From: Diplonema papillatum
Taxonomy: Eukaryota > Euglenozoa > Diplonemea > Diplonemida > Diplonemidae
DNA: 64,000 nucleotides
Assembly: GCA_030068145.1 (NCBI GenBank)
Contig: JAPJBO010000349.1
Location: 124,001 to 188,000, forward strand
Reading direction: 5' to 3'
Position numbers and translations under genes: made by a program. The first letter of the stretch is position 1, and every line of letters begins with the position of its first letter. Below the pieces are notes generated by a model that worked only from the letters and a program-made list of their open reading frames with translations, did not search any database and was not told the origin of the DNA. Shown one piece after another: positions 49,557 to 59,292 of this stretch.

Positions 49557-49751
49557 TTACGCCTTGTCCTCAGTCTTCTCCTCCTTCTTGTCGGATTCCT
49601 TGGTTTCCTGCATCTTCTCCTTGAGCTCCTGCAACTGGGTCATGCTCTCTGCGCCCAGGTGGTCGATGATGTTGGGGAGCATGTCGGACATGCTCTTAGT
49701 CTCAGGGGTGCCGGCAACAACGTAGGTGTTGGATTGGATCGATGCTTGCAC
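49557..49751 (-). CDS. BTF3: NAC beta / BTF3, last exon
   Basis: Begins after acceptor CTACAG at 49752 and ends TAA at 49557-49559. It reads VQASIQSNTYVVAGTPETKS, then MSDMLPNIIDHLGAESMTQL and an acidic/basic tail (KKEEKTEDKA). This is the second half of the NAC domain (family: KVQASL..NTF.I.G, LP.IL.QLG..SL). NAC-beta pairs with NAC-alpha on ribosomes and shields nascent chains in the cytosol. The exon joins in phase 0 to 50604-50786. Confidence 0.93.
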   Translation of the reverse strand: MQASIQSNTYVVAGTPETKSMSDMLPNIIDHLGAESMTQLQELKEKMQETKESDKKEEKTEDKA

Positions 49752-50603
49752 CTGTAGTTTGTTTACAATTGCTTGTAATTGGGGGGGTTTGCAAGGACGT
49801 GCTTGAAATGGGCATGGGCTCAACACCTCACTGGTCCCGTCTGCGCCAGATACGAACAAGAGAGGCATGGAACGGGTCAGCTGCTCAGCTTGTTTCACCA
49901 GGTGGCAACGCCCCGAATGACAATGCTGAGGGACCAGGTCCAGCGCGAGGCAACGACAACGTGCTGCTTTACAGAATTGTGTCCATTGCCGGTGACAACC
50001 GGCACGCACATTTGTTGATGCGTGCCGGTTGTTCGTTTCCCCACTTGTATTCACCCTGTGTCATTTTCAGGTAAGGAACTCTGACCAACCACCAAACCAC
50101 GCTGCCTACGTCTTTTTAGCCTGCACAATACATTGAAGGGCAACCCGCAAGATTGCTAGCGACTAACTTAGTACCAAAATACTCGAGGGACTGCCTTGTG
50201 CTCATTTCGACGGAGGCTGCGGGGGAGAAACCACTACAACTGTTTTTTTGTTGAACGCTTACGCGGCTTACTAACTTTTGTTTGTGTGTATGTGCTGCCA
50301 CCTGTTTTGGTAATTTCCACAGCACGTGCTCCCAACCGTCACTTTTTGATAATGATTGGTAATTTCCACAGCACGTGCTCCCAACCGTCACTTTTTGATA
50401 ATGACAACTGCGTTGGTAACAATCCGCCGCCGAGGCGGCGCACACGAGGACCGAAGCACCCCTGGTCGACGGAGTGCTATGACGCTCGTAAGGTCGCAAA
50501 GGCCAGGGCGGTCGTCCACTGGTCCCTCTCATTTTTTTGGTTCTTGCGCGGCGGCTAGCGTTCTGATGGGAAACTACGGGTACGAAGGCAAGGAAACAGA
50601 TAC
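49752..50603 (-). other. Intron of the NAC-beta gene, filled with dispersed repeats
   Basis: Bounded by GTATCT (donor, 50603) and CTACAG (acceptor). It contains family B (49785-49860), family A (50030-50290) and a 49-bp tandem duplication at 50309-50404 (GGTAATTTCCACAGCACGTG and following). Confidence 0.85.
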
Positions 50604-50786
50604 CTTCGGGCTTCCGAAGTGAAGGATGGTGCCGTTCTCCATGATGAAGTTGACCTCCTCAATGTCGGGGATCTGCGACACACCGAGCTTCTTGAGTCCG
50701 TTCTGAAGCTTCGAGTCGTCGCTGCTGAGCGTCTTACGCGGTGCCTTGTGCTTTCTTCTCACGCCGCCGACACGCGAGATCTCGGC
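50604..50786 (-). CDS. BTF3: NAC beta / BTF3, internal exon
   Basis: 61 codons from acceptor CCACAG (50787) to donor AAG/GTATCT (50604). It reads AEISRVGGVRRKHKAPRKTL, then SSDDSKLQNGLKKLGVSQIP and DIEEVNFIMENGTILHFGSPK in two adjoining blocks. GGVRRK is the ribosome-binding basic motif of NAC-beta (RRK-x-K), followed by the first half of the NAC domain. The protein start (MN.EKL.KLQ in the family) must lie in a short upstream exon at coordinates above 50790; I could not find it. Apart from that the gene looks functional. Confidence 0.93.
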
Positions 50787-51786
50787 CTGTGGTGGGCACC
50801 GGGTACGTAATGCTTTGAAATACTCGAGTGCTTATTGGAATACAAAAACAGAATGACGTTGAGCTATTTTGATGGAGAGTACGAAGGAACCCATGTGGGT
50901 GCATACGGTTCGCATCATATGCCCTCAAGAATTTGTACGGTGCCTTCTCTTGCTTGTGCGCGCTGGCGGAACAACTCGCCTTCTCTGGGAAGCTTCATGT
51001 AGTACACTGCCAACACTGCCAACACTGTCATGGCTATTGCTATTAGTCGATTCCCGCACTGGCAAGAAACCCGGGTTTGCAGGGTGTTGTCTCTTCGCCC
51101 CTCCTGGTTCGCAAGGCATGTCGGCCCCCGGCTCCCCAACTGAGTGCGGCCAAACGGCGTTGTGGAATTCGTCCGGACGACCCAAGCCGGTGAGACGTAT
51201 TTCAACGAAAACACCAAATAACTGCTTCCCGCGGATAGATCAGATGGAGGATACTCATTTGATGCAGCCCTCAAGGGATGGTAGTACGTGGTCGCGCTAC
51301 ACCCGCCGATCGGCTCACGACGGTGCTACCAACGGTAAGGGACTTTTCTAATACACGAGTACCGTAGGGTCGCCCTACGACCGTATCAACGTGTGCTTAC
51401 AACAGGGTATGCTGTCCCTGTGCCTTGTGCGACACGTGAGTCCATCTTGCATGCTTTGATAAGTTGCAAAGTTACGTGGTCAACTACTATTTCGGCACAA
51501 CGATGCGAAAAAAATGACACACCATCTTTTCGAGCTTTTCACGGGTCATGCCGGTTCCGACCATCTTGATGACTTTTGTGTTTTTGGAGTTGGGGTGTTG
51601 TGGGAAAGGAGGCGGGTGGTGTTCGAGATGCCTGCGATGCGTATACAGCTTGAGGCGGACCGCGCTGGAAGTGATCACTGACGTGCCACTACCAGGCACT
51701 AAGCGGCCAATAACGTCCATAGTCACTCGAAGTGGCAAGTGACCTTACGACGAGAGCTCATTCCCAATGGGGGCCCCCATGCCATA
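50787..51786. other. 5' region of NAC-beta and unassigned DNA
   Basis: Contains a short family A piece (TTTGAAATACTCGAGTGC near 50815) and the repeat at 50953-51014 shared with 1829-1889. A minus frame at 51738-51487 ends TKVIKMVGTGMTREKLEKMV, faintly like the C-terminus of CobW-type GTPases, but too short to assign. Confidence 0.4.
50953..51014. repeat. Dispersed repeat shared with 1829-1889
   Basis: TTGTGCGCGCTGGCGGAAC, CTTCATGTAGTACACTGCC and CAAC match the 5' flank of the recombinase remnant at the window start. Confidence 0.6.
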
Positions 51787-52080
51787 ATGTTGAACTGGAC
51801 CAAAACTGGAACGGGTTAAGGACAGACCGGTAACACCCGGGACACCTGGGTATGTAGGACCATGCCGCTGTCGTAAAAAGCAGGACCACTCGTAGATACG
51901 ATGGCACATCTTGTCTTGGGACGAGCTGATTATTGAGCAGGCGAACGTTCCCTGGGTCGATTTTCTGCAAAGTTTGCAAACTCCGAAAAGAAAAGGCCGA
52001 ACCGGGTAAACCCTGGGGCGCCCAGGCCCATTTTGGGGGGTGTCCCAGGGTTTACCCGGTTCAACATTAACACAGTTACG
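51787..52080. mobile_element. Small TIR element (MITE), family E copy 2
   Basis: ATGTTGAACTGGACCAAAAC on the left and GTTCAACATTAACACAGTTA plus CGGTA on the right match copy 1 (8490-8754) in inverted orientation. The interior keeps ACCCGGGACACC and GGTGTCCCAGGGTTTACCC. Confidence 0.7.
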
Positions 52081-53604
52081 GTATGTGAAAAGTCATTATT
52101 TCCCTGGGGTTCCACTTGCATTCTTCCTTAATTCTTGCCGTTGGAACGGTCGCTTTACCTAGCGTTCTCCTGTTTTGGTTCTAGCTGTGCTGCGGAGGGA
52201 ATCAGCTTTGAGATGTTTCGACTGGTCTTTCGTCCCTACAACCCCGCCCAATTCGAGGAAGCGATTTCCCCACCAGGCGTAACTCCTGCTTTGGATCCAG
52301 CTATCCTGCGGAGTGAACCAGCTACTAGTACTGGTGTATCCAAACGAGGATTCGCGAGCCGAAGCCCGTTTGTCGCTGAAAATAGAGAAGCTACGGAGAA
52401 GACTCGCAGTTTCACTGAGGGAGCTGATAGGCACCGAAGTCCACTCCCCGGGGACCCGGGGGGTGAATCAGGTAAATGACGAGGGAGCGGCCGCCGGCAG
52501 TATTTCGAACTCTTGGCACCCTCAAAAAAGGCTGCGTACTCGGCAACGTTCAGGACGCATCGAAGACGCACCGCGCCGTATTGAACGCCCTGCTGTGATC
52601 CAAAGGACTGTTGACTTTCAACGGTCAGCATCCTAGCACACTGTGCTGAAGGGGGAGGCGTGGACCTGTGCAAACAAGCGACATGGGTTGCATGAAGTTG
52701 GCAGGTTTTGGAGACATTGCGCTGAAAGCCATGAGACGGATGGAAGCTGTCTAATTAAAGACGCGCATGAATAGACCAATGGAAATCCTTCTGTCCCTGC
52801 CATCCGGCTTGAATAAACGCCAGGCACGGGTGGAGCTGGATAGTCACAAGCAGGTTGAGTCGTTCTTCGAGCTTCCCTCCGTATGCTCGGAAGGACAAAG
52901 GTTCTTTGTGTAGAACACCACGACTGCAGACGCCACGAAGAACCCAAAAAGCATGTATGCGGCTGACGACTTCGGCGGGCGGTAACGCATCCGGGTATCC
53001 TCTGAGTTTGTACATGTTTGATGCGTGCACAGCGCACACCGTGGTCGTGTTCTCCTCGATGGTGACACCGGACGCGAGGATGCAGATCTTCCCCATCGCT
53101 GACTGTCCCACATGCATGCAGTTCACACGAAAGTCGTGTTCGGGCTGGGCACATTTCAACACACTCTTGCCGTACACGTCCGATCTGTCTGCGTAGCGTC
53201 CAATCCCGGTTGTGGGCCGAGTGGTGCGTTGGCACCACTTCTGGGTCTGCTCAGCACCAAGATCTGCCTCCGCCGTTCAAACTCCGGTTTTTGCAAGGAG
53301 GCTGGCAAAAAACAGAGTAGGCCATAGGTCATGGCAAACGCCTGCATTCACCACCAACTCTAATAGACCCCCTTCTTCTTCCCCAAGCAATGCAAGCGCC
53401 ACTCGTTGGTTGTTCTTGATGAATCTCGATTTGGAATAATCGTCTGCTTTGGGCACGCTCGCGTAGTTCTCACTGGTGTACGTAGCGCCTTCATCTAGAT
53501 GAAGGGATTACTTGCAAGGCATCACTACTACCATTTGTAGAGCACAGACCTTGATGCGGAAGAATTGGTAGCCTTCTGCCAACACCAGCAGTATTCAAGC
53601 GCCA
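52081..53604. other. No confidently supported gene
   Basis: A minus frame 53177-52755 reads VGQSAMGKICILASGVTIEE and NTTTVCAVHAS, whose six-residue periodicity resembles a left-handed beta-helix (hexapeptide repeat). In another frame AYMLFGFFVASAVVVFYT looks like a membrane helix. Together they may be remains of one gene, but support is weak. The rest is short frames. Confidence 0.3.
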
Positions 53605-54924
53605 TCACTCGAAGTTGATGGAGCTCACGTTGGCACTGTTGGCCGCAAAAAGCTTCTTACCCGTTTTGCCTAGCCCGGGGAGGTTCGTGTCGGGGTTGGG
53701 CAGCACTTCGAAGATGCTGGAGTAGCGAGGGGGGAGGGAGGTGGTGTTGTTAGGGAGCACGACGCGGTGGGGTGTCTCATGCACCACGCCTTTCGACAGG
53801 CTCTGCAAGAACGACCCGAATAGCACAGAAAAGCAGTTGTGTTGCCCGTGCGACGTTTCCCGCGACTCGAGGCACACCCACTGCGATGCGTGCCAGTCGT
53901 ACGCCTGCATGCCCTGTCCGGTCGACCCCCGAGACGATAGGGTCACAATACCAACGTCTTTGTGCTCTTCCGCGGGGACTGCAGCCTCCCCTGTCTCTGA
54001 GAAGTCGAAGTGATGATACTTGAACATCTCAAAGAATGAGGTGGCCTGCTCCGACCCTTGCCTTGGTGCCTTGTCTTGGTCTAGAATGCGTGTAACGTCC
54101 GCAGCCGCCATCCCCATGCCGAGAAGCACGGCACGTGCAACAACGAGTGCGGGCTCACACATGGCCATGTACACATCCATTACCTCCTTGCACGAGACCC
54201 TCTCAGGCTTCTCCCACCGCTGCAACGCGTTCTTGCACATCGCCACCCTCCGCACCTTCAACATCTCCTTCCGCTTCCAGTCCAGTTCCTTCCACCCCCA
54301 CACTCGCAGCCCGTCTGCCATCTGAACCTCTCTCTTCGCAGCCGCGTCTAACCGGAAAAACTTCTCCGCAAGCTGATGCCTCTTTTCCTCCAACGCCGCA
54401 AAGGTCATGTGGTCCGCCTCCACAAAAAAGTGCCCCCGAGATGTCACGTCGCGGTAGAACGCCTTGAGGGCACCGTTGTTGCTGCTGTTTACCCACAGCT
54501 GCAGAAGCGACAGGGGGTAGGTCGGCGCCGTTGAGGTGGCGACGTGGGTAGCCGACGCTGGTAGTCGTAGGACCTTCTTCGTTGGCGCCGCTGTGGGTTC
54601 CACACGCCGCTTTTTCGCCGGCTCCTCGTCAGAATTTTCAGGTTCATCTTCCTCCTCCTCCTCTTCCTCTTCGGGCACCACAGGCCCTTGATGCCCTTGT
54701 CCCCTCAGTCGAAGAACCAAATGCAAAATGCACGCGTGCCCGACTTTGCCTTGCTGAAGCGTCGTTCCGTCATCCAGTTGCTTGCCTGCATAAATTATTT
54801 TCTGCTGGTCGGGGGGTATCCCTTCCTTGTCCTGAACCTTCGACTTGAAGGTTTCGATTGTGTCGTCCGGTGAACACTCGATGGCGAGGGTCTTCCCGGT
54901 CATCGACTTCACGATAACTTGCAT
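53605..54924 (-). CDS. Ubiquitin-like domain fused to 2-oxoglutarate/Fe(II) dioxygenase, copy 1
   Basis: 439 residues from the ATG at 54924. Residues 1-75 are a ubiquitin fold ([39 protein letters not shown]) ending LRLRGQG rather than ubiquitin's LRLRGG. An acidic run ([12 protein letters not shown]) and NLS-like PAKKRRV follow. Residues 150-400 fit an isopenicillin-N-synthase-type dioxygenase: the N-region [12 protein letters not shown]...[14 protein letters not shown], iron ligands EHKDVG (His321, Asp323) and TPHRVV (His386), and the 2-oxoglutarate site PPRYSS (Arg400, Ser402). All metal and cosubstrate residues are present, so activity is plausible; the substrate is unknown. The ATG was chosen because the Ub fold starts there. 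It looks intronless. A tandem paralogue lies 2.3 kb away in the same direction. Confidence 0.85.
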   Translation of the reverse strand: MQVIVKSMTGKTLAIECSPDDTIETFKSKVQDKEGIPPDQQKIIYAGKQLDDGTTLQQGKVGHACILHLVLRLRGQGHQGPVVPEEEEEEEEDEPENSDEEPAKKRRVEPTAAPTKKVLRLPASATHVATSTAPTYPLSLLQLWVNSSNNGALKAFYRDVTSRGHFFVEADHMTFAALEEKRHQLAEKFFRLDAAAKREVQMADGLRVWGWKELDWKRKEMLKVRRVAMCKNALQRWEKPERVSCKEVMDVYMAMCEPALVVARAVLLGMGMAAADVTRILDQDKAPRQGSEQATSFFEMFKYHHFDFSETGEAAVPAEEHKDVGIVTLSSRGSTGQGMQAYDWHASQWVCLESRETSHGQHNCFSVLFGSFLQSLSKGVVHETPHRVVLPNNTTSLPPRYSSIFEVLPNPDTNLPGLGKTGKKLFAANSANVSSINFE

Positions 54925-55124
54925 GCTGGTTGTTTCTGTCCTTTTGAATGAGCCCCTACTCTGAACGAAATACATGTACATGGGTGTAGGATAGCCTGTG
55001 CGAGTCTAGAGGAAACGTGTTGCACAGGCGTTCGTGCAACCCGAGCCTTTTGGCCCCGTTGAACTTTGATGCTAAGTTCGGCATGCAATAGCAAGTTCGG
55101 GGGGAGGGATGGCCCCCTCCGGAC
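54925..55124. other. 5' flank of dioxygenase copy 1
   Basis: GAATGAGCCCCTACTCTGA just upstream of the gene is also found upstream of copy 2 (58515-58535), so the duplication includes the presumed promoter edge. Confidence 0.6.
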
Positions 55125-55500
55125 CCCCCCCCCTACCAGTACGTACGCACTCAGGGTACCTGTAACCCGGGGCCCGGGCCCTGGAAAATATTGCCGGGGG
55201 TTTGGCCCTGCAGGATTCCGTTAGACTAATCTTCTTCCAAACACGCTGCCCGCGTTCTCTTTCGTGTTTACAATGCATCATTACTACGAAAAACTCTCTT
55301 GCGCGAGAAGCAACTCGTTTACTAGACTGTTTCTTGTAGTAAGTCGGTTTTTGAAGTCTCTGTTTGACTTGTGACTTGCGTTACCATTCCATTCCAGGGC
55401 CCTAGACTGTCCTTGCGTTAAACGGATTTACACAGCCACGAACCTTAGGGGGGTTTCAGGTTCCGACAGGTCCAGCTGCTACAGGGTACCACGCCAGGCA
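55125..55500. repeat. Dispersed repeat family C, copy 1
   Basis: GGGTACCTGTAACCCGGGGC, CCGGGCCCTGGAAAAT, CATTCCATTCCAGGGCCC, AGACTGTCCTTG, GACACAGCC-like and TTTCAGGTTC...GCAGGTC.AGCTG follow in the same order as at 63065-63345. The stretch also holds one inverted copy of the 21.8-kb tandem unit (55214-55250). Confidence 0.75.
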
Positions 55501-56559
55501 TTGACGACTGCCACGTCAGATGCATCCGGCACTGGCCTCCTGAGCTTCAGAAACCAGTAGGAAAGCTATTTGGACGGCAAAAAAGCGGTAGAGAAATGTC
55601 CTGGATAGGGGTACCCTATAGTTTCAGAAAAGCGAGATAGCTCGCTAGAGAGCAAAACTTGAGAATTTCAAATTTACAAAAACGCGCACAAAATGGCTCC
55701 ATTGCAAAAACGTGCACAAAATGGCTACGGGAACAACGCCTCCCCGGTCCCATCTGCACCGGGTTTCGGTACATTATGTGTCTGCAGACAGCAGTTTGCG
55801 ACTTGCTAGAACGCGCTGAGTTGGCACTGTCAACTCTGCAGAGCCCACAGCTGGCATGGGTGGCCGCATCCGAGTACCAACGGGGAAAAGTGCCAAGAAG
55901 TTAACTATGCGACAAGCTGAAGGCAGCATGTCGCATACGCGAAGTACGTCCGAAGGGCGGTAAGGTTCGGGTACCATTGGCCTATCAGATAGATCAGTAC
56001 GCCCAAATGCACCTGCCTGCCATCCCACACAGAAGACTTGCGTCGGCGGGCGTGCTAGTTTCTTTCAGAGGACAAGTTGTCATCCTTTTTTTTTTTCGTG
56101 CGTGTACGTATGGGTTGTGTGCGTTTGTTTGTGGCGGAGCCCTCTTGATCAAGATCGTTTCTCTTTCTCATTCTACGGACCGTGTTTGCAAAAATGATGC
56201 AGAATAGACCGGCCCCACGAAAACCCGTCCCCCCCTCACGGAGCACCGGGACATTTTCAGTACATGAACCACATGGATAAGCATGCACTTCTCCATAAAG
56301 CTGTTCGTGGCAAGCGCGGCATGCTTGAACGTTGGTGTTGACAGGAGTATATTGGGAATCAAACGTGGATGAAGTGCTGACTGCTCCTGGCGATGGAGAG
56401 CCGAGCGTGAGATCAGCTGGTGGACACGCGAACCACGCGAGGGTGGGATGAGAATTGACGTGACCCACAAGGAAGATCCCGCGCTGCCTGTAAGTCAGCA
56501 ACAAGCGATGCGAACGTGTGTGCTTGTCGAGGAGAAGCCTGAGACGAGTTTTAAACGAG
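55501..56559. other. Repeat B remnant and unassigned DNA
   Basis: Family B remnants at 55655-55790 (GCAAAAACGTGCACAAAATG twice). A minus frame at 56504-56055 has two CxxC pairs (ACRACHEQLYGE, PCGSCTENV) that could form a small zinc ribbon, but it is otherwise unsupported. Confidence 0.35.
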
Positions 56560-57060
56560 CGTCAGATGCAGGATTTACGGGATGCCTGCTTTGGGTACGC
56601 TGGTCTGTTCACAGTAACATCGGTAGACGACCCGTGTGCGTATGGTGTACGCGTAAGCGCTTTCCCCCGGGCAGGGTCTGTTCGTGCAGGAAGCTTACGG
56701 CTGTCGGGTGATAAACACAAACCCTGCACTACAAAGTGGGAAGCTACCTCGGAGCATGTGGAGGGAACAAAGAGGGGAGGAGACGGAATGCCAACCCACC
56801 CAATCAGAGTCGACTCTGGCACTTCGGCTTGGCATGCGTCGGTGACAGAGGGTGGGACAGGGAAGGCACACACAAGTCCCATTCATATGATCGGTGTTTG
56901 TTGAACACGCCTGTCGTTGTGTGCATGATTGCTACCTGACGGCCTTCAGACACACAAGAAGCACTGGCTCACTTCCTCTCGGTCCGGTCCGTGACCAAAA
57001 AAGTACATGCCACCGCGAACTGTTGCCCGTTGCCAAAGCCCAAGCAACCACAAATAAAGA
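56560..57060. repeat. Segmental duplication, copy 1 (with 60655-61215)
   Basis: GCCTGCTTTGGGTACGCTGG, GGTGTACGCGTAAGCGC, GGAGGGAACAAAGAGGGGAG, ACACGCCTGTCGTTGT and TGACGGCCTTCAGACAC recur in order, with indels, at 60655-61215. Confidence 0.8.
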
Positions 57061-57198
57061 GAACAAAGAACCGGAATCAGGGTCTCTTCATTCTTCGGGC
57101 CGAAGGGCAAATGCTACCGAAACGGCACTCAGTTGCTGATCGACCGTTTCGACCGTTGCGGGATCCGATCACGAGGCCTACGGGGAACTCAAGCACCG
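57061..57198. other. 3' flank of dioxygenase copy 2
   Basis: The last bases (TCAAGCACCGTCACTCGAAG) match the 3' flank of copy 1 at 53595-53612, marking the duplication edge. Confidence 0.6.
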
Positions 57199-58500
57199 TC
57201 ACTCGAAGTTGATGGAGCTCACGTTGACACTGTTGGCTGCGAACAGCTTCTTACCCGTGGTGACGAGCCCGGGAAGGTTCGTGTCGGGGTTGGGCAGCAC
57301 TTCGAAGATGCTGGAGTAGCGAGGGGAGAGGGAGGTGGTGTTGTTGGGGAGCACGACGCGGTGGGGTGTCGCATGCACCACGCCTTTCGACAGGCTCTGC
57401 AAGAACGACCCGAACAGCACAGAAAAGCAGTTGTGTTGCCCGTGCAACATTACTCGCGACTCGAGGCACACCCACTGCGATTCGTGCCAGTCGTACGCCT
57501 GCAGGCCCTGTCCGGTCGAACCCCGAGACGATACGGTCACAATACCAACGTCTTTGTGCTCTTCCGCGGGGACTGCAGCCTCCCCTGTCTCTGAGAAGTC
57601 AAAGTGATGATACTTGAACATCTCAAAGAAGGAGGTGGCCTGCTCCGACCCTTGCCTTGGTGCCTTGTCTTGGTCTAGGATGCGTGTAACGTCCGCATCC
57701 GCCATCCCCATGCCGAGAAGCACGGCACGTGCAACAACGAGTGCGGGCTCGCACATGGCATTGTACACATCCATTACCTCCTTGCACGAGACCCTCGTCG
57801 GCTTCTCCCACCGCTGCAACGCGTTATTGCACATCGCCACCCTCCGCACCTTCAACATCTCCTTCCGCTTCCAGTCCAGTTCCTTCCACCCCCACACTCG
57901 CAGCCCGTCTGCCATCTGCACCTCTCTCTTAACAGCTGCGTCTAACCGGAAAAACTTTTTCGCGAGCCGATGCCTCTTCCCCTCCAACGCCGCAAAGGCC
58001 ACGTGGTCCGCCTCCACAAAAAAGTGCCCGCGAGAGGTCACGTCGCGGTAGAACGCCTTGAGGGCACGGCTGTTGCTGCTGTTTACCCACAGCTGCAGAA
58101 GCGACAGGGGGTAGGTCGGCGCCGTTGAGGTGGCGACGCGGGTAGCCGACGCTGGTAGTCGCATGACCTTCTTTGGCGCTGCTGTCGGTGCCACACGCTG
58201 CTTCTTCGCCGGCTGCTCGCCATCATCGTCAGTTGCTTCCTCCTCTTTGGGCACCACAGGCCCTTCATGCCCTTGCCCCATCATTTCATACACCGCAACC
58301 AAAATGCTCCCTTCCCCGATGCTGCTTTGCCGAAGCGTCGTTCCGTCCTCCAGCTGTTTACCTGCGTAAATCAGTCTCTGCTTGTCCGGGGTCACCCCTT
58401 GCTTGTCCTGAATCCTCGACTTGACGGTTTCTATTGTGGCATCCGGTGAACACTCGATGGTGAAGACATCCTCGTCCAGCGTCTTCACGATAACTAGCAT
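57199..58500 (-). CDS. Ubiquitin-like domain fused to 2-oxoglutarate/Fe(II) dioxygenase, copy 2
   Basis: 433 residues from the ATG at 58500. The dioxygenase half is nearly identical to copy 1, with the same ligands (EHKDVG, TPHRVV, PRYSS). The ubiquitin-like half is much more diverged (MLVIVKTLDEDVFTIECSPD, QDKQGVTPDKQRLIYAGKQL) and ends VYEMMGQG, so the di-arginine tail of ubiquitin is lost. The linker keeps an acidic run and PAKKQRV. Faster change in the Ub half than in the catalytic half suggests the Ub module is under weaker or different selection. Both copies are uninterrupted, so both may be functional. Confidence 0.85.
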   Translation of the reverse strand: MLVIVKTLDEDVFTIECSPDATIETVKSRIQDKQGVTPDKQRLIYAGKQLEDGTTLRQSSIGEGSILVAVYEMMGQGHEGPVVPKEEEATDDDGEQPAKKQRVAPTAAPKKVMRLPASATRVATSTAPTYPLSLLQLWVNSSNSRALKAFYRDVTSRGHFFVEADHVAFAALEGKRHRLAKKFFRLDAAVKREVQMADGLRVWGWKELDWKRKEMLKVRRVAMCNNALQRWEKPTRVSCKEVMDVYNAMCEPALVVARAVLLGMGMADADVTRILDQDKAPRQGSEQATSFFEMFKYHHFDFSETGEAAVPAEEHKDVGIVTVSSRGSTGQGLQAYDWHESQWVCLESRVMLHGQHNCFSVLFGSFLQSLSKGVVHATPHRVVLPNNTTSLSPRYSSIFEVLPNPDTNLPGLVTTGKKLFAANSVNVSSINFE

Positions 58501-58791
58501 GTTTCTGTCGTTTTGAATGAGCCCCTACTCTGAATGAAATACAAGAATACTCAAGAAAGCACCCATATGCAAGTACAAGAACGGGTTTGCAAAAGCGTGC
58601 ATGAAATGGCTATGTGCACAGCACCGCACTGGTTCTACCTGCGCCGTGTTTCGGTCCTTTACGTGTCTGCAGACGGGACGGTAGCGTGTTGGCATGGAAC
58701 TGTTCGTAGCTCGTCACAGCCGGGACTGCTAAGAGAGCAGGAACTGTTCCATCAGAGGTCGTGCGGGTACAGAGACAATGCTCGTGCTCGA
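58501..58791. repeat. Family B repeat and 5' flank of dioxygenase copy 2
   Basis: GTTTGCAAAAGCGTGCATGA, GCACAGCACCGCACTGGTTC and TGCGCCGTGTTTCGGTCCTT belong to family B. GTGTCTGCAGACGGGACGG and CTGTTCGTAGCTCGTCACAG relate to 22080-22135. Confidence 0.65.
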
Positions 58792-59292
58792 GTCGCAGCT
58801 GGGACGAACAGGCACGCCTTCAATGATGAGGTCTGGGGGATGGACGTATTTTCCACGTATGGGCGGACGTGCTGGTGGGACGCCTTCGAAGACGGCACCT
58901 CCGGCAAGAAGGGGCAGAAGAGGGTAAATTTAGTGGGCGGCGGAGACCCAGTGCATGGAGGTAGGCGTGCCCAGGCCACCACCAAGGACGAGAGAGTGTG
59001 CACGAGACATCCGGACGGCCTCGCCGTGAAGTATTGCGAGAAGCACAGGATGACGCAGTGCGGGACGTGCAAGACGATCGCGGAATGCTGCAGGAACTCA
59101 CACCGCGGATGCCTGCCTGCAGCACGATATGCAGATGTGCGGAAGAGACGGAAGCGCGGGCCTTCGCCCCTGGGGACGCCCGAAGCGACACCGAAGTCGA
59201 GACGCAGGCTGCCCAAAGCGCCACAAGGGAAGCGGCGGATGCCGGCGCCAACACCGCCATCGAGAACGCCGAAGACAAGGCGACGACACTAG
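58534..59292 (+). CDS. B-box-like zinc finger protein with basic tail
   Basis: The open frame has 252 codons, but its first 85 residues overlap repeat family B, so the true start or an upstream splice site is probably near 58792-58850. Residues about 152-190 (VCTRHPDGLAVKYCEKHRMT, QCGTCKTIAECC, RNSHRGC) fit the B-box spacing C-x2-H-x8-C-x7-C-x2-C-x10-H-x2-C, a zinc-binding module found in TRIM and CONSTANS-like proteins. The tail is strongly basic and Pro-rich (RKRRKRGPSPLGTPEATPKS, KTRRRH), suggesting nuclear location. No RING domain or coiled coil is visible. It may be one exon of a longer gene. Confidence 0.5.
   Translation: MKYKNTQESTHMQVQERVCKSVHEMAMCTAPHWFYLRRVSVLYVSADGTVACWHGTVRSSSQPGLLREQELFHQRSCGYRDNARARVAAGTNRHAFNDEVWGMDVFSTYGRTCWWDAFEDGTSGKKGQKRVNLVGGGDPVHGGRRAQATTKDERVCTRHPDGLAVKYCEKHRMTQCGTCKTIAECCRNSHRGCLPAARYADVRKRRKRGPSPLGTPEATPKSRRRLPKAPQGKRRMPAPTPPSRTPKTRRRH

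Noticed and set aside
51487..51738. Possible CobW-type C-terminus
   Set aside because: Only about 20 residues look similar, without the GTPase motifs.
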